Below, piece by piece: positions 52,338-60,450 of a stretch of 64,000 bases of DNA; positions within the stretch are counted from its first letter, which is position 1; every line of letters begins with the position of its first letter. The notes beneath the pieces were generated by a model, which made no database searches, was not told the DNA's origin, and worked only from the letters and a program-made list of their open reading frames with translations. The DNA comes from CF-39 sp036518215 (lineage in GTDB: Bacteria; Chloroflexota; Limnocylindria; P2-11E). The stretch lies in contig DATDNP010000103.1 of assembly GCA_036518215.1 (NCBI GenBank), positions 1 to 64,000 of the forward strand. Direction: 5' to 3'. The position numbers were made by a program, and so were the translations under genes.

Positions 52338-54827
52338 CTACTGCAGCGTCGTCACCGCGCGTCTCGCGAGCGCGGTCGCCTCGGCGTAGCCCGTGCCCGG
52401 CGGCACGCAGAAGGGCTCGCCGATGATGAGACGTGCGCGACCGCGATGCTCCGGGAGCCAGGGGAACGGCGTGTCGTGCCGGGGATAGAGGGCCGCGTAC
52501 CCCTCGATGCGGAACGGCACGATGGGCACGGCGAGCTCCACCGCGAGCATGCCGACGCCGTTCAGGAAGGCAGCGGTCTCCTCGCGCATGCTCGGGCCGC
52601 CCTCCGGCGCGAGGAGCACCCCGTAGCCGTCGTCGATCCACCGCGTCGCCTCGATGAGGCTGTCCCGCGACGCGCCGCCCGTCTTCACGAGCGGGAATCC
52701 CTGCACCGCGAGCGCGACGAGCGCGCCCTGGTACGAGCGCCCCCGTGCCCAGGCCTCGGCGTCCGCCGCGACGGCGACGCGATGGCGGAGCGAACGCGGG
52801 ATCGAGCGCAGGAAGAGCAGCGCGGCGTAGGGCGCCTGGTAGTTGAACACGATGAGCGACGGCGTCGGGATCGTCGCGATGCGCTCCGGATGCACCACCT
52901 CGAGGCCCGTGAGCCAGTGGTCCTGGATGCGCGATGCCGTCGCGACGAGCGCGTCGCCGACCAGGCGTGCCCACCATGAGCGGGGCCAGCGCGCTCCCTG
53001 CCGGACCACGATCTCGGGCTCGGCGCCGCGCACGATGTCGCGAAGGCCGGCGACCGTGAGCGCCGGCCCGACGCGCGACTCATCGATCGCGATGCCGAGG
53101 TCCTCCTCGAGGATGGAGAGCAGCTCGATGCGACCGATCGAGTCGAGACCGAGGTCGGCCTCGAGCGCATCGCTCTCACGCACGGTGTCAGGCGCGCGCT
53201 CGCTCGCACGAGCGATCGCGGCGAGAAGCGGGTCGCTGGTGGTCTGCGCCGCCACCGCGGGCGAGGATCGCTCCGCGCGACCCTCGAACGCGCCGCGGAT
53301 GGCGGCGCGGTCGGGCTTGAGCGTCGGGCCGCGCGGGAAGTCGGGCTCCGGCCACGCGGTCCACGTGCGGATCTGCTGATGGTCCGCGAGCCGCGCGTTC
53401 GCGGACCGCACGATCTCCTCCGCCCGCTCCGCCGGCGCGAGGAGGAGCGCGTGGACGCGCTCGCGTCCGTGCTCGTCGCGCACGCCGATGACGCAGCTGT
53501 CGCGCACGGCGGGATCGGCGTTCAGCTCGCGCTCCACGTCTTCGGGATAGACCTTGCGGCCGTCGGGAAGCACGATGCGGAACGCGACGCGACCGGTGAC
53601 GTAGAGATATCCGTTCTCGTCGAACCGCCCGACGTCCCCGGTGCGCAGCCAGCCCTCGCGGCGCGTCGCGGCCGTGCGACGCTCGTCGCCGAAGTACCCC
53701 GGACTCACCGTGGGCCCCGCGATCTCGATCTCGCCGTCGGGTCCGCAGCGCACGCGGACGTTCGGCATCGCGCGGCCCGCCGAGCCGAGCCGCTGGTGCG
53801 CGCGCGAATTGATCGTCGCGCCCGCCGCGCTCTCGGTGAGACCGTAGCCCTCGAACACGTGCACGCCCATGCGCTCCCACGCGCGCGCGACGCCGACGTC
53901 CAGCGGCGCGCCACCGACGCCGAAGAAGTCGAACTGTCCGCCGAGCGCCCGCAGCACGGACGTGAAGAGCACACGGCGCATGGCGAACGGCAGGTATGGG
54001 GCGACGCGATGCGCGAACGACCAGCGTGACCACATGCCGTCGCGCCGGGCGCGCCGCTCGATGCCACGGAGCATGAGCCGGAGGAGCTCGGGCACGACCG
54101 TCATCGCCTCCACATGCGCCTCGGCCATCGCGCGCGCGATCGTCACTGCGTTCACGCGCGGCACGAACGTCGTTCGGATGCCCGAGGTGAAGCCGTGCAG
54201 GAACGTCACGGTGAGCTCGTACACGTGCGAGAGCGGCAGGACCGAGAGCGCGACGAGCCCCGGCCGCAGCGGATACGCGAGGCGCAGGCCGGCGATCTCG
54301 GCGAGGAGGTTCGCGTGCGTGAGCATGACGCCCTTCGGCTCGGCGGTCGTCCCCGACGTGTACACGATCGCCGCGAGCGCGTCGCCGTCCACGCGCGGCA
54401 TCTCGACCGGCGACGCGGATGCGCCGACGAACGACAGGAGGTCCTCGAGCGCGTACGTACCGACGTCCTCCGCGCCGCCGTCGGGTACCACGCGCGAGGT
54501 GAACAGCACGCGTGTGCCCGACGCGGCGAGCGTCCGCGCGACGACCTCGGGTCGCGTGCGAACGTCGATGGGTACGACGACGAGGCCAGCGAGCCACGCG
54601 CCGAAGTACACGAGCGCGTACTCGGGCATGTTCGGCGCGCGCACGCCGACCCGGTCGCCGGGCTGGAGGCCATGGACGACGCACCACGCCGCGACGCGTC
54701 GCGCGTGCAGCGCGGCCTCGGTGTACGTCATCCGTTCGAACCGGAGCTGACGTCGCATCTGGAACGCGACGGCGGGTCCGTGCGTCGCGGCTGCCGCGAG
54801 GAGCGCCTCGCCGAGCGTACCCGGCAT
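52338..54827 (-). CDS. AMP-binding synthetase / ACP / acyltransferase-like fusion
   Basis: The 829-residue protein has three parts. Residues 1-510 are an adenylate-forming acyl synthetase with IVYTSGTTAEPKGVMLTH (154-171) and GYGLTESAAG. Residues about 530-610 are an acyl-carrier-protein-like domain with the phosphopantetheine Ser563 in DLGLDSIGR. Residues about 620-829 are a PlsC-like acyltransferase with the LAPEGG motif. The catalytic HxxxxD, normally NHxxxxD, is N-Y-Q-A-P-Y-A here (662-668), so both catalytic residues are missing. The protein could load an acyl group onto its own ACP, with the last domain acting as a lipid-binding site. It is divergent from an MFS gene. Confidence 0.88.
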   Translation of the reverse strand: MPGTLGEALLAAAATHGPAVAFQMRRQLRFERMTYTEAALHARRVAAWCVVHGLQPGDRVGVRAPNMPEYALVYFGAWLAGLVVVPIDVRTRPEVVARTLAASGTRVLFTSRVVPDGGAEDVGTYALEDLLSFVGASASPVEMPRVDGDALAAIVYTSGTTAEPKGVMLTHANLLAEIAGLRLAYPLRPGLVALSVLPLSHVYELTVTFLHGFTSGIRTTFVPRVNAVTIARAMAEAHVEAMTVVPELLRLMLRGIERRARRDGMWSRWSFAHRVAPYLPFAMRRVLFTSVLRALGGQFDFFGVGGAPLDVGVARAWERMGVHVFEGYGLTESAAGATINSRAHQRLGSAGRAMPNVRVRCGPDGEIEIAGPTVSPGYFGDERRTAATRREGWLRTGDVGRFDENGYLYVTGRVAFRIVLPDGRKVYPEDVERELNADPAVRDSCVIGVRDEHGRERVHALLLAPAERAEEIVRSANARLADHQQIRTWTAWPEPDFPRGPTLKPDRAAIRGAFEGRAERSSPAVAAQTTSDPLLAAIARASERAPDTVRESDALEADLGLDSIGRIELLSILEEDLGIAIDESRVGPALTVAGLRDIVRGAEPEIVVRQGARWPRSWWARLVGDALVATASRIQDHWLTGLEVVHPERIATIPTPSLIVFNYQAPYAALLFLRSIPRSLRHRVAVAADAEAWARGRSYQGALVALAVQGFPLVKTGGASRDSLIEATRWIDDGYGVLLAPEGGPSMREETAAFLNGVGMLAVELAVPIVPFRIEGYAALYPRHDTPFPWLPEHRGRARLIIGEPFCVPPGTGYAEATALARRAVTTLQ

Positions 54828-54839
54828 GACGCGATGCTC

Positions 54840-54874
54840 GGCCGACGTCCTGTGGCCGACAAAGGCCGAAGGAC
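54840..54874. promoter_or_regulatory. Repeat-rich divergent control region
   Basis: GGCCGA occurs at 54840, 54854 and 54864. The stretch also holds a dyad, GTCCT (54847-54851) with AGGAC (54870-54874) and GGCC (54854-54857) with GGCC (54864-54867). It lies between the acyl-activating fusion (ATG 54827) and the MFS gene (ATG 54934), so it may control both. Confidence 0.35.
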
Positions 54875-54933
54875 CTAATGCGAACGCCGCGCGCGGCCCT
54901 TCTCGCGATGGTGCGGACCACTACGTTGGTCGG

Positions 54934-56133
54934 ATGCCCGAGCCCGTCCACGGGTTATCCAAGCGCGACACCCTCTCCTACGCGGCCGGAAATGTCGGGG
55001 CCGGTCTGCTCTTCGCCTTCACGAACAGCACGCTGCCCCTGTACCTCGGTCACTACGGACTCCCGAACGTCGCGATCGGATTCCTTGCGCAGGAACGGCC
55101 GCCGCACGCGGCGCTCGTGCAGATCGCGGCCGGGATGGCGTCGGATCGCACCCGGACGTCGCTCGGCCGCCGCCGCCCGTTCGTCCTCACCGCCGTCCCG
55201 GTCACCGCTCTCGCGCTCCTTGGGCTCGCGTTCCATCCGCCGCTCTGGGTGATGGTCGCCCTGCTCGTGCTCATGACCGCGGCGTTCGCGGCCGCGTACG
55301 GCCCGTACCAGGCGCTGCTCGCCGACCTCGTGCCGAGCGGCGAGCGCGGACGCGTGAACGGCGCGCTCGCGGTCGGCGGGATGATCGGACAGGTGCTCGT
55401 GCTCGTCGCCGCGAGCATGCTGTGGGAGCGCGGCGAGTGGATCGTGTTCGTCATCGTCGCCGCGGCGCTCGTGGCCGGCTTCGGCATCGTCGCCTGGCGC
55501 ATCCGCGAGCCGCGGACGCTTGCGCTCTCCGGTGCGCCGCTCCATCCGCTCCGCTGGCTGCGCGACGTCGCGAAGCAGACCCAGGTCGTGCGCTACCTCG
55601 TCGCGACGTTCTTCTTCTGGTTCGCGTTCGGCGGCCTCGCGCCCTTCCTCACGCTCTTCGGCGTCCGCGAGCTCGGCACGACCGAGGACGAAGCGGTGCG
55701 CCTCTTCCTCATCGTCGTGGTGTCGACGGTCGTCTTCGCGCTCCCCGCGGGTTGGCTCGTCGACCGGTTTGGGAAGAAGCGCATCCTCATGCTCGGGCTC
55801 GCGCTGTCGGCCTCGGCCGCGATCGTCGGATCGCAGGTGCAGACGATCCCGCAGGCCGTCGTGATGCTCGCGCTCGTCGGCGCGTCGAACGCGCTCGCGA
55901 CCGTCCCGCAGCTTCCGCTCCTCACGGACCTCATCCCGAGGGAGCGCGCGGGTGAGATGACCGGCGTCGGAAGCGCGGTGTGGGAGCTGTCCCAGCCGCT
56001 CGGAGCGATCTGCGCCGGTGCGCTCGCGGACATGGCCGGCACGCTCCGCGTCTCGCTCCTCATGGCGGGCGTCGCGCTCGCGATCGGCACGCTCCTCCTC
56101 ACGCGCGTCACAGCGCCGGACACGAGCGCGTAG
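54934..56133 (+). CDS. MFS transporter, SLC45/sugar-like
   Basis: The 399-residue transporter has about 12 helices, starting LSYAAGNVGAGLLFAFTNSTLPL and with DRTRTSLGRRRPF between helices 2 and 3, similar to sugar:cation-type MFS proteins. The substrate is unknown. ATG 54934 begins the first clear family-like segment. It ends 114 bp before the site-2 protease. Confidence 0.85.
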   Translation: MPEPVHGLSKRDTLSYAAGNVGAGLLFAFTNSTLPLYLGHYGLPNVAIGFLAQERPPHAALVQIAAGMASDRTRTSLGRRRPFVLTAVPVTALALLGLAFHPPLWVMVALLVLMTAAFAAAYGPYQALLADLVPSGERGRVNGALAVGGMIGQVLVLVAASMLWERGEWIVFVIVAAALVAGFGIVAWRIREPRTLALSGAPLHPLRWLRDVAKQTQVVRYLVATFFFWFAFGGLAPFLTLFGVRELGTTEDEAVRLFLIVVVSTVVFALPAGWLVDRFGKKRILMLGLALSASAAIVGSQVQTIPQAVVMLALVGASNALATVPQLPLLTDLIPRERAGEMTGVGSAVWELSQPLGAICAGALADMAGTLRVSLLMAGVALAIGTLLLTRVTAPDTSA

Positions 56134-56206
56134 CGCGGCCACTCGGCGGCAGGGTCGAACGGCCCGTCGTGCGTCGTGCAGGGACTCTCAGCGCTGCGCG
56201 GTCCTA

Positions 56207-56222
56207 CCCGCTCGTGAGCGGG
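56207..56222 (+). terminator. Hairpin upstream of the site-2 protease gene
   Basis: CCCGCT (56207-56212) and AGCGGG (56217-56222) form a 6-bp stem with a CGTG loop in the gap between the MFS stop and the protease ATG at 56248. There is no T run, so it could be an operator or a weak terminator. Confidence 0.3.
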
Positions 56223-56247
56223 CCACGACGCCGCGAGCATCGAGCGC

Positions 56248-57387
56248 ATGAGCGGCACGTTCCGTATCGCGCGCATCGCGGGCATCGACATCCGCGTCCA
56301 CTTCTCGTGGATCGTCATCTTCCTGCTCGTCACGTTCTCTCTCGCGAGCTCCGTGCTTCCCCAGGACTGGTCCGATGTGAAGCAGGTGGCCGTCGCGGTC
56401 GTCGCGGCGCTCCTCTTCTTCGTGTCGGTCCTCGCGCACGAGCTCGCTCACTCGCTCGTCGCGCGCCGCTTTGGGATGTCGGTGTCGTCGATCACGCTGT
56501 TCCTGCTCGGCGGCGTCGCGAACCTGAAGCAGGAGCCGCCGCGCGCGGCCGTCGAGCTGCTCATGGCGATCGCCGGTCCCCTCACGAGCTTCGCGCTGGG
56601 CGGCCTCGCGTACGTCACGCAGCTCGCCGCGGCGAACGTGCTCGACGCCCGAGCCATGGAGACCATCGCGCCGGTGACGAGCTACCTCACCGTCGTGAAC
56701 ATCGCCGTCGGCCTCTTCAACCTCGTCCCGGGCTTCCCGATGGACGGCGGCCGCGTGCTCCGCGCCGTGATCTGGCGGATGCGGCGCGACCGTACCGCGG
56801 CGACGCGCATCGCCGCACGCGGCGGCCATGTCGTCGCGCTCGGTCTGGGTCTCCTCGGGGCGTACCTCCTCGTCACCGGCGACACGTTCGGCCTCTGGTA
56901 CTTCGTCATCGCGTACTTCCTCTACAACTTGGCGAGCGCATCGCTCGAGCAGGAGATGCTCGAGGCCGCGGCGGCCGGCGTTCGCGTCGCTGATGTCATG
57001 AGCACGCGTTTCGTGTCCGCCGGTCCGGACATGACCATCGACGCGGCCGTGAACGAGGTGCTCCTGCCGAGCAGGATGCGCGTCGTTCCGGTCGTCGACG
57101 GCTCGCGTCTCGTCGGTCTCGTCGCGATCCGCGGCCTTTCGCGCATCCCGCGGGAACGCTGGCCGGTGACGCGTGTCGAGGCTGTGATGACGCCCGCGGC
57201 CGGGTTGCCGGTCCTGGCGCCGGACATGCCGCTCGTGACGGCGATCGAGCGCTTCGAGGCATATCCGCTCGTCCCCGTCGCGCGGGACGACGCGCTCGTC
57301 GGCATCGTGTATCCCGAGACGGTCGTGCTCTATCTCCGCACGCGCGAGGCGCTCGGCCTCACGCGCACGGCGCCCGGGCAGATCTGA
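56248..57387 (+). CDS. Site-2 (M50) metalloprotease with CBS pair
   Basis: The 379-residue membrane protein has the zinc motif HELAH (64-68) and the third ligand Asp166 in NLVPGFPMDGGR, six or so helices, and a C-terminal pair of CBS domains (about 245-375). Intramembrane cleavage releases anti-sigma factors or other proteins; CBS domains bind adenine nucleotides and could gate it by energy state. The mycobacterial Rip3 has this layout. It is upstream of a phosphoribosyltransferase. Confidence 0.94.
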   Translation: MSGTFRIARIAGIDIRVHFSWIVIFLLVTFSLASSVLPQDWSDVKQVAVAVVAALLFFVSVLAHELAHSLVARRFGMSVSSITLFLLGGVANLKQEPPRAAVELLMAIAGPLTSFALGGLAYVTQLAAANVLDARAMETIAPVTSYLTVVNIAVGLFNLVPGFPMDGGRVLRAVIWRMRRDRTAATRIAARGGHVVALGLGLLGAYLLVTGDTFGLWYFVIAYFLYNLASASLEQEMLEAAAAGVRVADVMSTRFVSAGPDMTIDAAVNEVLLPSRMRVVPVVDGSRLVGLVAIRGLSRIPRERWPVTRVEAVMTPAAGLPVLAPDMPLVTAIERFEAYPLVPVARDDALVGIVYPETVVLYLRTREALGLTRTAPGQI

Positions 57388-57474
57388 CCCCGCGCCGGCT
57401 GTACGGGAAAACCCGCGGCGTCCTGACGGCGTACCTGCTAGCCGCTCGCTCGCCGCGGTCGGCACCATGGGCAC

Positions 57475-58128
57475 ATGCGGACCTTCCGCGATCGGGCCGA
57501 TGCGGGCAGGCAGCTCGCCGATCAACTGGGCGCGTACGCGTCCGATAGCCCGGTCGTGCTCGCGCTGCCGCGCGGTGGCGTCGTGACCGCGTTCGAGATC
57601 GCGCGGGCGCTGCGCGCTCCGCTCGACGTGCTCGTCGTGCGCAAGCTCGGCGCGATCGGGCAGCCCGAGTTCGGCATCGGCGCGATCGCGCCCGACGACG
57701 TGCGCATCATCGATCGCTCGTCGGCACGGCTCGCGGGCATGGACGAGGCCGACGTGCGCGCCGTCATCGAGCGCGAGAAGCGCGAGCTCGCGCGCCGCGA
57801 AGAGCGGTATCGCGCCGGCCGCGAGCCGCTCGACGTTCGGGGCAAGACCGTCATCCTCGTCGACGACGGCGTCGCGACCGGCGTCACGGTGCGCGCGGCG
57901 ATCGCGTACCTGCGCACGCGCGGCGTCGGACGCATCGTCCTCGCGGTCGGCGTGATCCCGCCGCAGACCGCGGACGTCCTTCGTGGCGAGGTCGACGACC
58001 TCGTCTACGTCCTCATGCCCGAGGACCTCGTCGCCGTCGGGCTCTACTTCGACGACTTCGCGCCCGTCGAGGACGAAGCGGTCGTGGCGCTCCTCGACGC
58101 GGCGTCGATGACGCCCGTCGCGCGATGA
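57475..58128 (+). CDS. Phosphoribosyltransferase-like protein
   Basis: The 217-residue protein has the PRPP-binding motif VILVDDGVATGVTV (about 125-138) and LALPRGGVVTAFEIA, found in the family related to Rv0571c. Whether it transfers phosphoribosyl groups or only senses PRPP is not known. It overlaps the following hydrolase gene by four bases; the two are one fused protein in some mycobacteria. Confidence 0.9.
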   Translation: MRTFRDRADAGRQLADQLGAYASDSPVVLALPRGGVVTAFEIARALRAPLDVLVVRKLGAIGQPEFGIGAIAPDDVRIIDRSSARLAGMDEADVRAVIEREKRELARREERYRAGREPLDVRGKTVILVDDGVATGVTVRAAIAYLRTRGVGRIVLAVGVIPPQTADVLRGEVDDLVYVLMPEDLVAVGLYFDDFAPVEDEAVVALLDAASMTPVAR

Positions 58129-58793
58129 CGCTCACGCGCGCGGCGACGCTGGCGCTCGAGCTCGACATCGCGGGCGGCATCCTGTGCGGTGACCTCACCA
58201 TCCCGGATGGGGCGATCGGTCTCGTGGCCTTCGCGCACGGCAGCGGCAGCTCCCGCCGTAGCCCGCGGAACCGCGAGGTCGCGGCGGCGCTCGTGCGACA
58301 TGGGCTCGCGACGTTCCTCGTCGATCTCCTCACCGCGGACGAGGGCGAGCGCGACGAGGTCACCGCCGAACTCCGCTTCGATATCCCGCTCCTCGGCGAG
58401 CGCATGGTGAGCGTCGTCGACACGCTCGTGCTGAGCGAGGACACCGCATCCCTGCCGATCGGCCTCTTCGGCGCCTCGACGGGAGCCGCCGCCGCGCTCA
58501 TCGCGGCGGCCGGGCGTCCGCAGCACGTGCACGCCGTCGTGTCGCGTGGCGGCCGTCCCGATCTCGCCGCCGATGCGCTCCCGCGCGTCCTCTCGAAGAC
58601 GCTCCTCATCGTCGGCGGCGACGACACCGCGGTCATCGACATGAACCGCGCTGCGCTCGCGCGCATGCGTCCGGGCGTCGCCGACCTCGTCGTCATTCCC
58701 GGCGCGACGCACCTCTTCGAAGAGCCGGGCGCGCTCGAGCGAGTCGCCGACCTCGCGTCGGCGCACTTCGTCGCGCATCTGCAGCGCGGCTAA
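58125..58793 (+). CDS. Dienelactone-hydrolase-like alpha/beta hydrolase
   Basis: The 222-residue protein has FAHGSGSSRRSPRN, the nucleophile elbow GASTGAA and the His in GATHLFEEPG, as in alpha/beta hydrolases paired with phosphoribosyltransferases. The substrate is unknown. It overlaps the previous gene (ATGA), and its end overlaps the convergent binding protein gene. Confidence 0.85.
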   Translation: MTLTRAATLALELDIAGGILCGDLTIPDGAIGLVAFAHGSGSSRRSPRNREVAAALVRHGLATFLVDLLTADEGERDEVTAELRFDIPLLGERMVSVVDTLVLSEDTASLPIGLFGASTGAAAALIAAAGRPQHVHAVVSRGGRPDLAADALPRVLSKTLLIVGGDDTAVIDMNRAALARMRPGVADLVVIPGATHLFEEPGALERVADLASAHFVAHLQRG

Positions 58794-60430
58794 CGGAGCA
58801 GGCGCACCATCGTGAAGACCTCGCTCCCCTTCGGGTGCGGGACGTATCCCGTCACGTTGCGAGATACGGCGACGGGAACGTCGCCGTACACGAGCGGGAC
58901 GGCCGGGACGCTCTTCTGGACGAGACGGGCCGCCTGCCGGTAGAGGTCGGCGCGGAGCATCGGTTCCGTCTCGGCGGCCGCATCGTGGAGGAGCTGGACC
59001 GCGTCCCGTGCGTTCACGTCGCTCCACGCTCCGTTCTGCGTCATGTTGCAGAAGAACACGCAGAGGAAGTTGTCGGGATCGCCATTGTCGCCGGTCCATC
59101 CGTACAGCCAGGCCTGGAGCTGGTTGCGCTTGAAGCGGTCGCGGTAGGACGTGAAGTCGATCGTATGGAGGACGACGGTCACTCCGATCTGGTGCAGGTC
59201 GCCCGCGATGAGCTCCGCGAGGCGGCGCGGATCGGGCATGTACGGCCGCGCGACGTCCATGAACCAGAGATCCATCTGGAATTCGGACGCGTTCGCCGCG
59301 ATCAGCAGGCGTCTCGCTGCTTCGCGGTCGTACCGTTGGAACTCCCGCACGCCGTCGTCGTAGCCGAGCATCCCGGGCACGAGGAACTGTGCGGCCGGCG
59401 CCGCGGACCCAGCGAAGACGCCATCGATGATCGCCTGCCGGTTGATCGCCATCGCGAGCGCGCGCCGCACGTCCGGATCGTCCAGCGGCGGATGCTGCGT
59501 GTTGAAGCGCAGATAGCCGATGTTGTTCGGCGCGCGCTCGAGCAGATCCACGCGCGGGTCGCCCTTCAGCACGGGGAGATCGAGCGGCGTGAAGTCACGG
59601 ATCGCATCCACCTCGCCGAAGCGCAGCGCCGCGACGCGCTCCTCGGCGAAGGGGATCGCACGTATCTGGACCCGCGGCAGATATGGCAGGCGCGTGCCGC
59701 GATCGTCCGTGCGCCAGTAGCTCGGGTTCCGCACGAGCTCGATCTCACCGTTCGTCCAGGCGCCCGGCGTGAACATGAACGGGCCCGTGCCCGCGGCGGA
59801 CCGTGACGCCGCGTTCATCCAACCTTCCGGGTCCGCCTTTACCGATGCCGGGCTCACCATGCCGAACGTGGCCATGGCGAGCGTCGGGAGGAATGGACCG
59901 AATGGCGTTCTCGTGGTGAAGCGGACCGTGAGACGGTCGAACGCCTCCACCTTCGTGATCAGCGACGCGCTGTCGAATCCGCCCCACATCGACTGGTAGT
60001 AGTCGTAGTCGTCCGCCACGGGCTTCTTGTTCCGGTACGGGAAGTCCGTCCGGCGGGCGCGCTCGAAATTGAAGACGACAGCCTCGGAGTCGAAGTCCGT
60101 CCCGTCGTGGAACTTCACGCCGTCCCGCAGCTTCAGCGTCCACTGCCTCTTGTCGGACGACACCTGCCACGAGACGGCAAGGTTCGGACGGACCGCGAAC
60201 GTCCGTTCGTCGTACGTGAGGAGCGGCTCGAAGATCTGCTGCGTGACCTGGAGCGAGTTGTCGTCGACCACGTTCCATGGATCGAGGGCGGCGGCATCGC
60301 CACTCGTCGCGAAGGTGAAAGCACGTGACGGCGAACTATCCGGGGAGGCTTGGGGTGCGCTCTCAGGTGCGCAGGACGACACGATCGCGCCCGCGAGCGC
60401 GAGCACAAGGACGGATCGTTCCCCCAGCAT
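58790..60430 (-). CDS. Oligopeptide/nickel-type ABC substrate-binding lipoprotein
   Basis: The protein has about 546 residues and a lipoprotein signal (lipobox IVSSC, Cys about 20), then a family 5 solute-binding fold (AALDPWNVVDDNSLQVTQQIFEPLL, KFHDGTDFDSEAVVFNFERA, PDVRRALAMAINRQAI). It would capture peptides, metals or sugars for an ABC importer, but no permease or ATPase is nearby in the window. ATG 60430 was chosen; an ATG at 60478 adds 16 residues before the signal. Confidence 0.88.
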   Translation of the reverse strand: MLGERSVLVLALAGAIVSSCAPESAPQASPDSSPSRAFTFATSGDAAALDPWNVVDDNSLQVTQQIFEPLLTYDERTFAVRPNLAVSWQVSSDKRQWTLKLRDGVKFHDGTDFDSEAVVFNFERARRTDFPYRNKKPVADDYDYYQSMWGGFDSASLITKVEAFDRLTVRFTTRTPFGPFLPTLAMATFGMVSPASVKADPEGWMNAASRSAAGTGPFMFTPGAWTNGEIELVRNPSYWRTDDRGTRLPYLPRVQIRAIPFAEERVAALRFGEVDAIRDFTPLDLPVLKGDPRVDLLERAPNNIGYLRFNTQHPPLDDPDVRRALAMAINRQAIIDGVFAGSAAPAAQFLVPGMLGYDDGVREFQRYDREAARRLLIAANASEFQMDLWFMDVARPYMPDPRRLAELIAGDLHQIGVTVVLHTIDFTSYRDRFKRNQLQAWLYGWTGDNGDPDNFLCVFFCNMTQNGAWSDVNARDAVQLLHDAAAETEPMLRADLYRQAARLVQKSVPAVPLVYGDVPVAVSRNVTGYVPHPKGSEVFTMVRLLR

Positions 60431-60450
60431 CTTGCGTCTTCCCGGGTGCG

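Noticed and set aside
54952..54962. TTATCCA near the MFS start, like a DnaA box
   Set aside because: It is a single partial match inside coding sequence.
56181..56200. GGGACT half-site before the M50 protease, similar to half of a DosR box
   Set aside because: The matching AGTCCC half is absent and the other genes of the island show no common copy.
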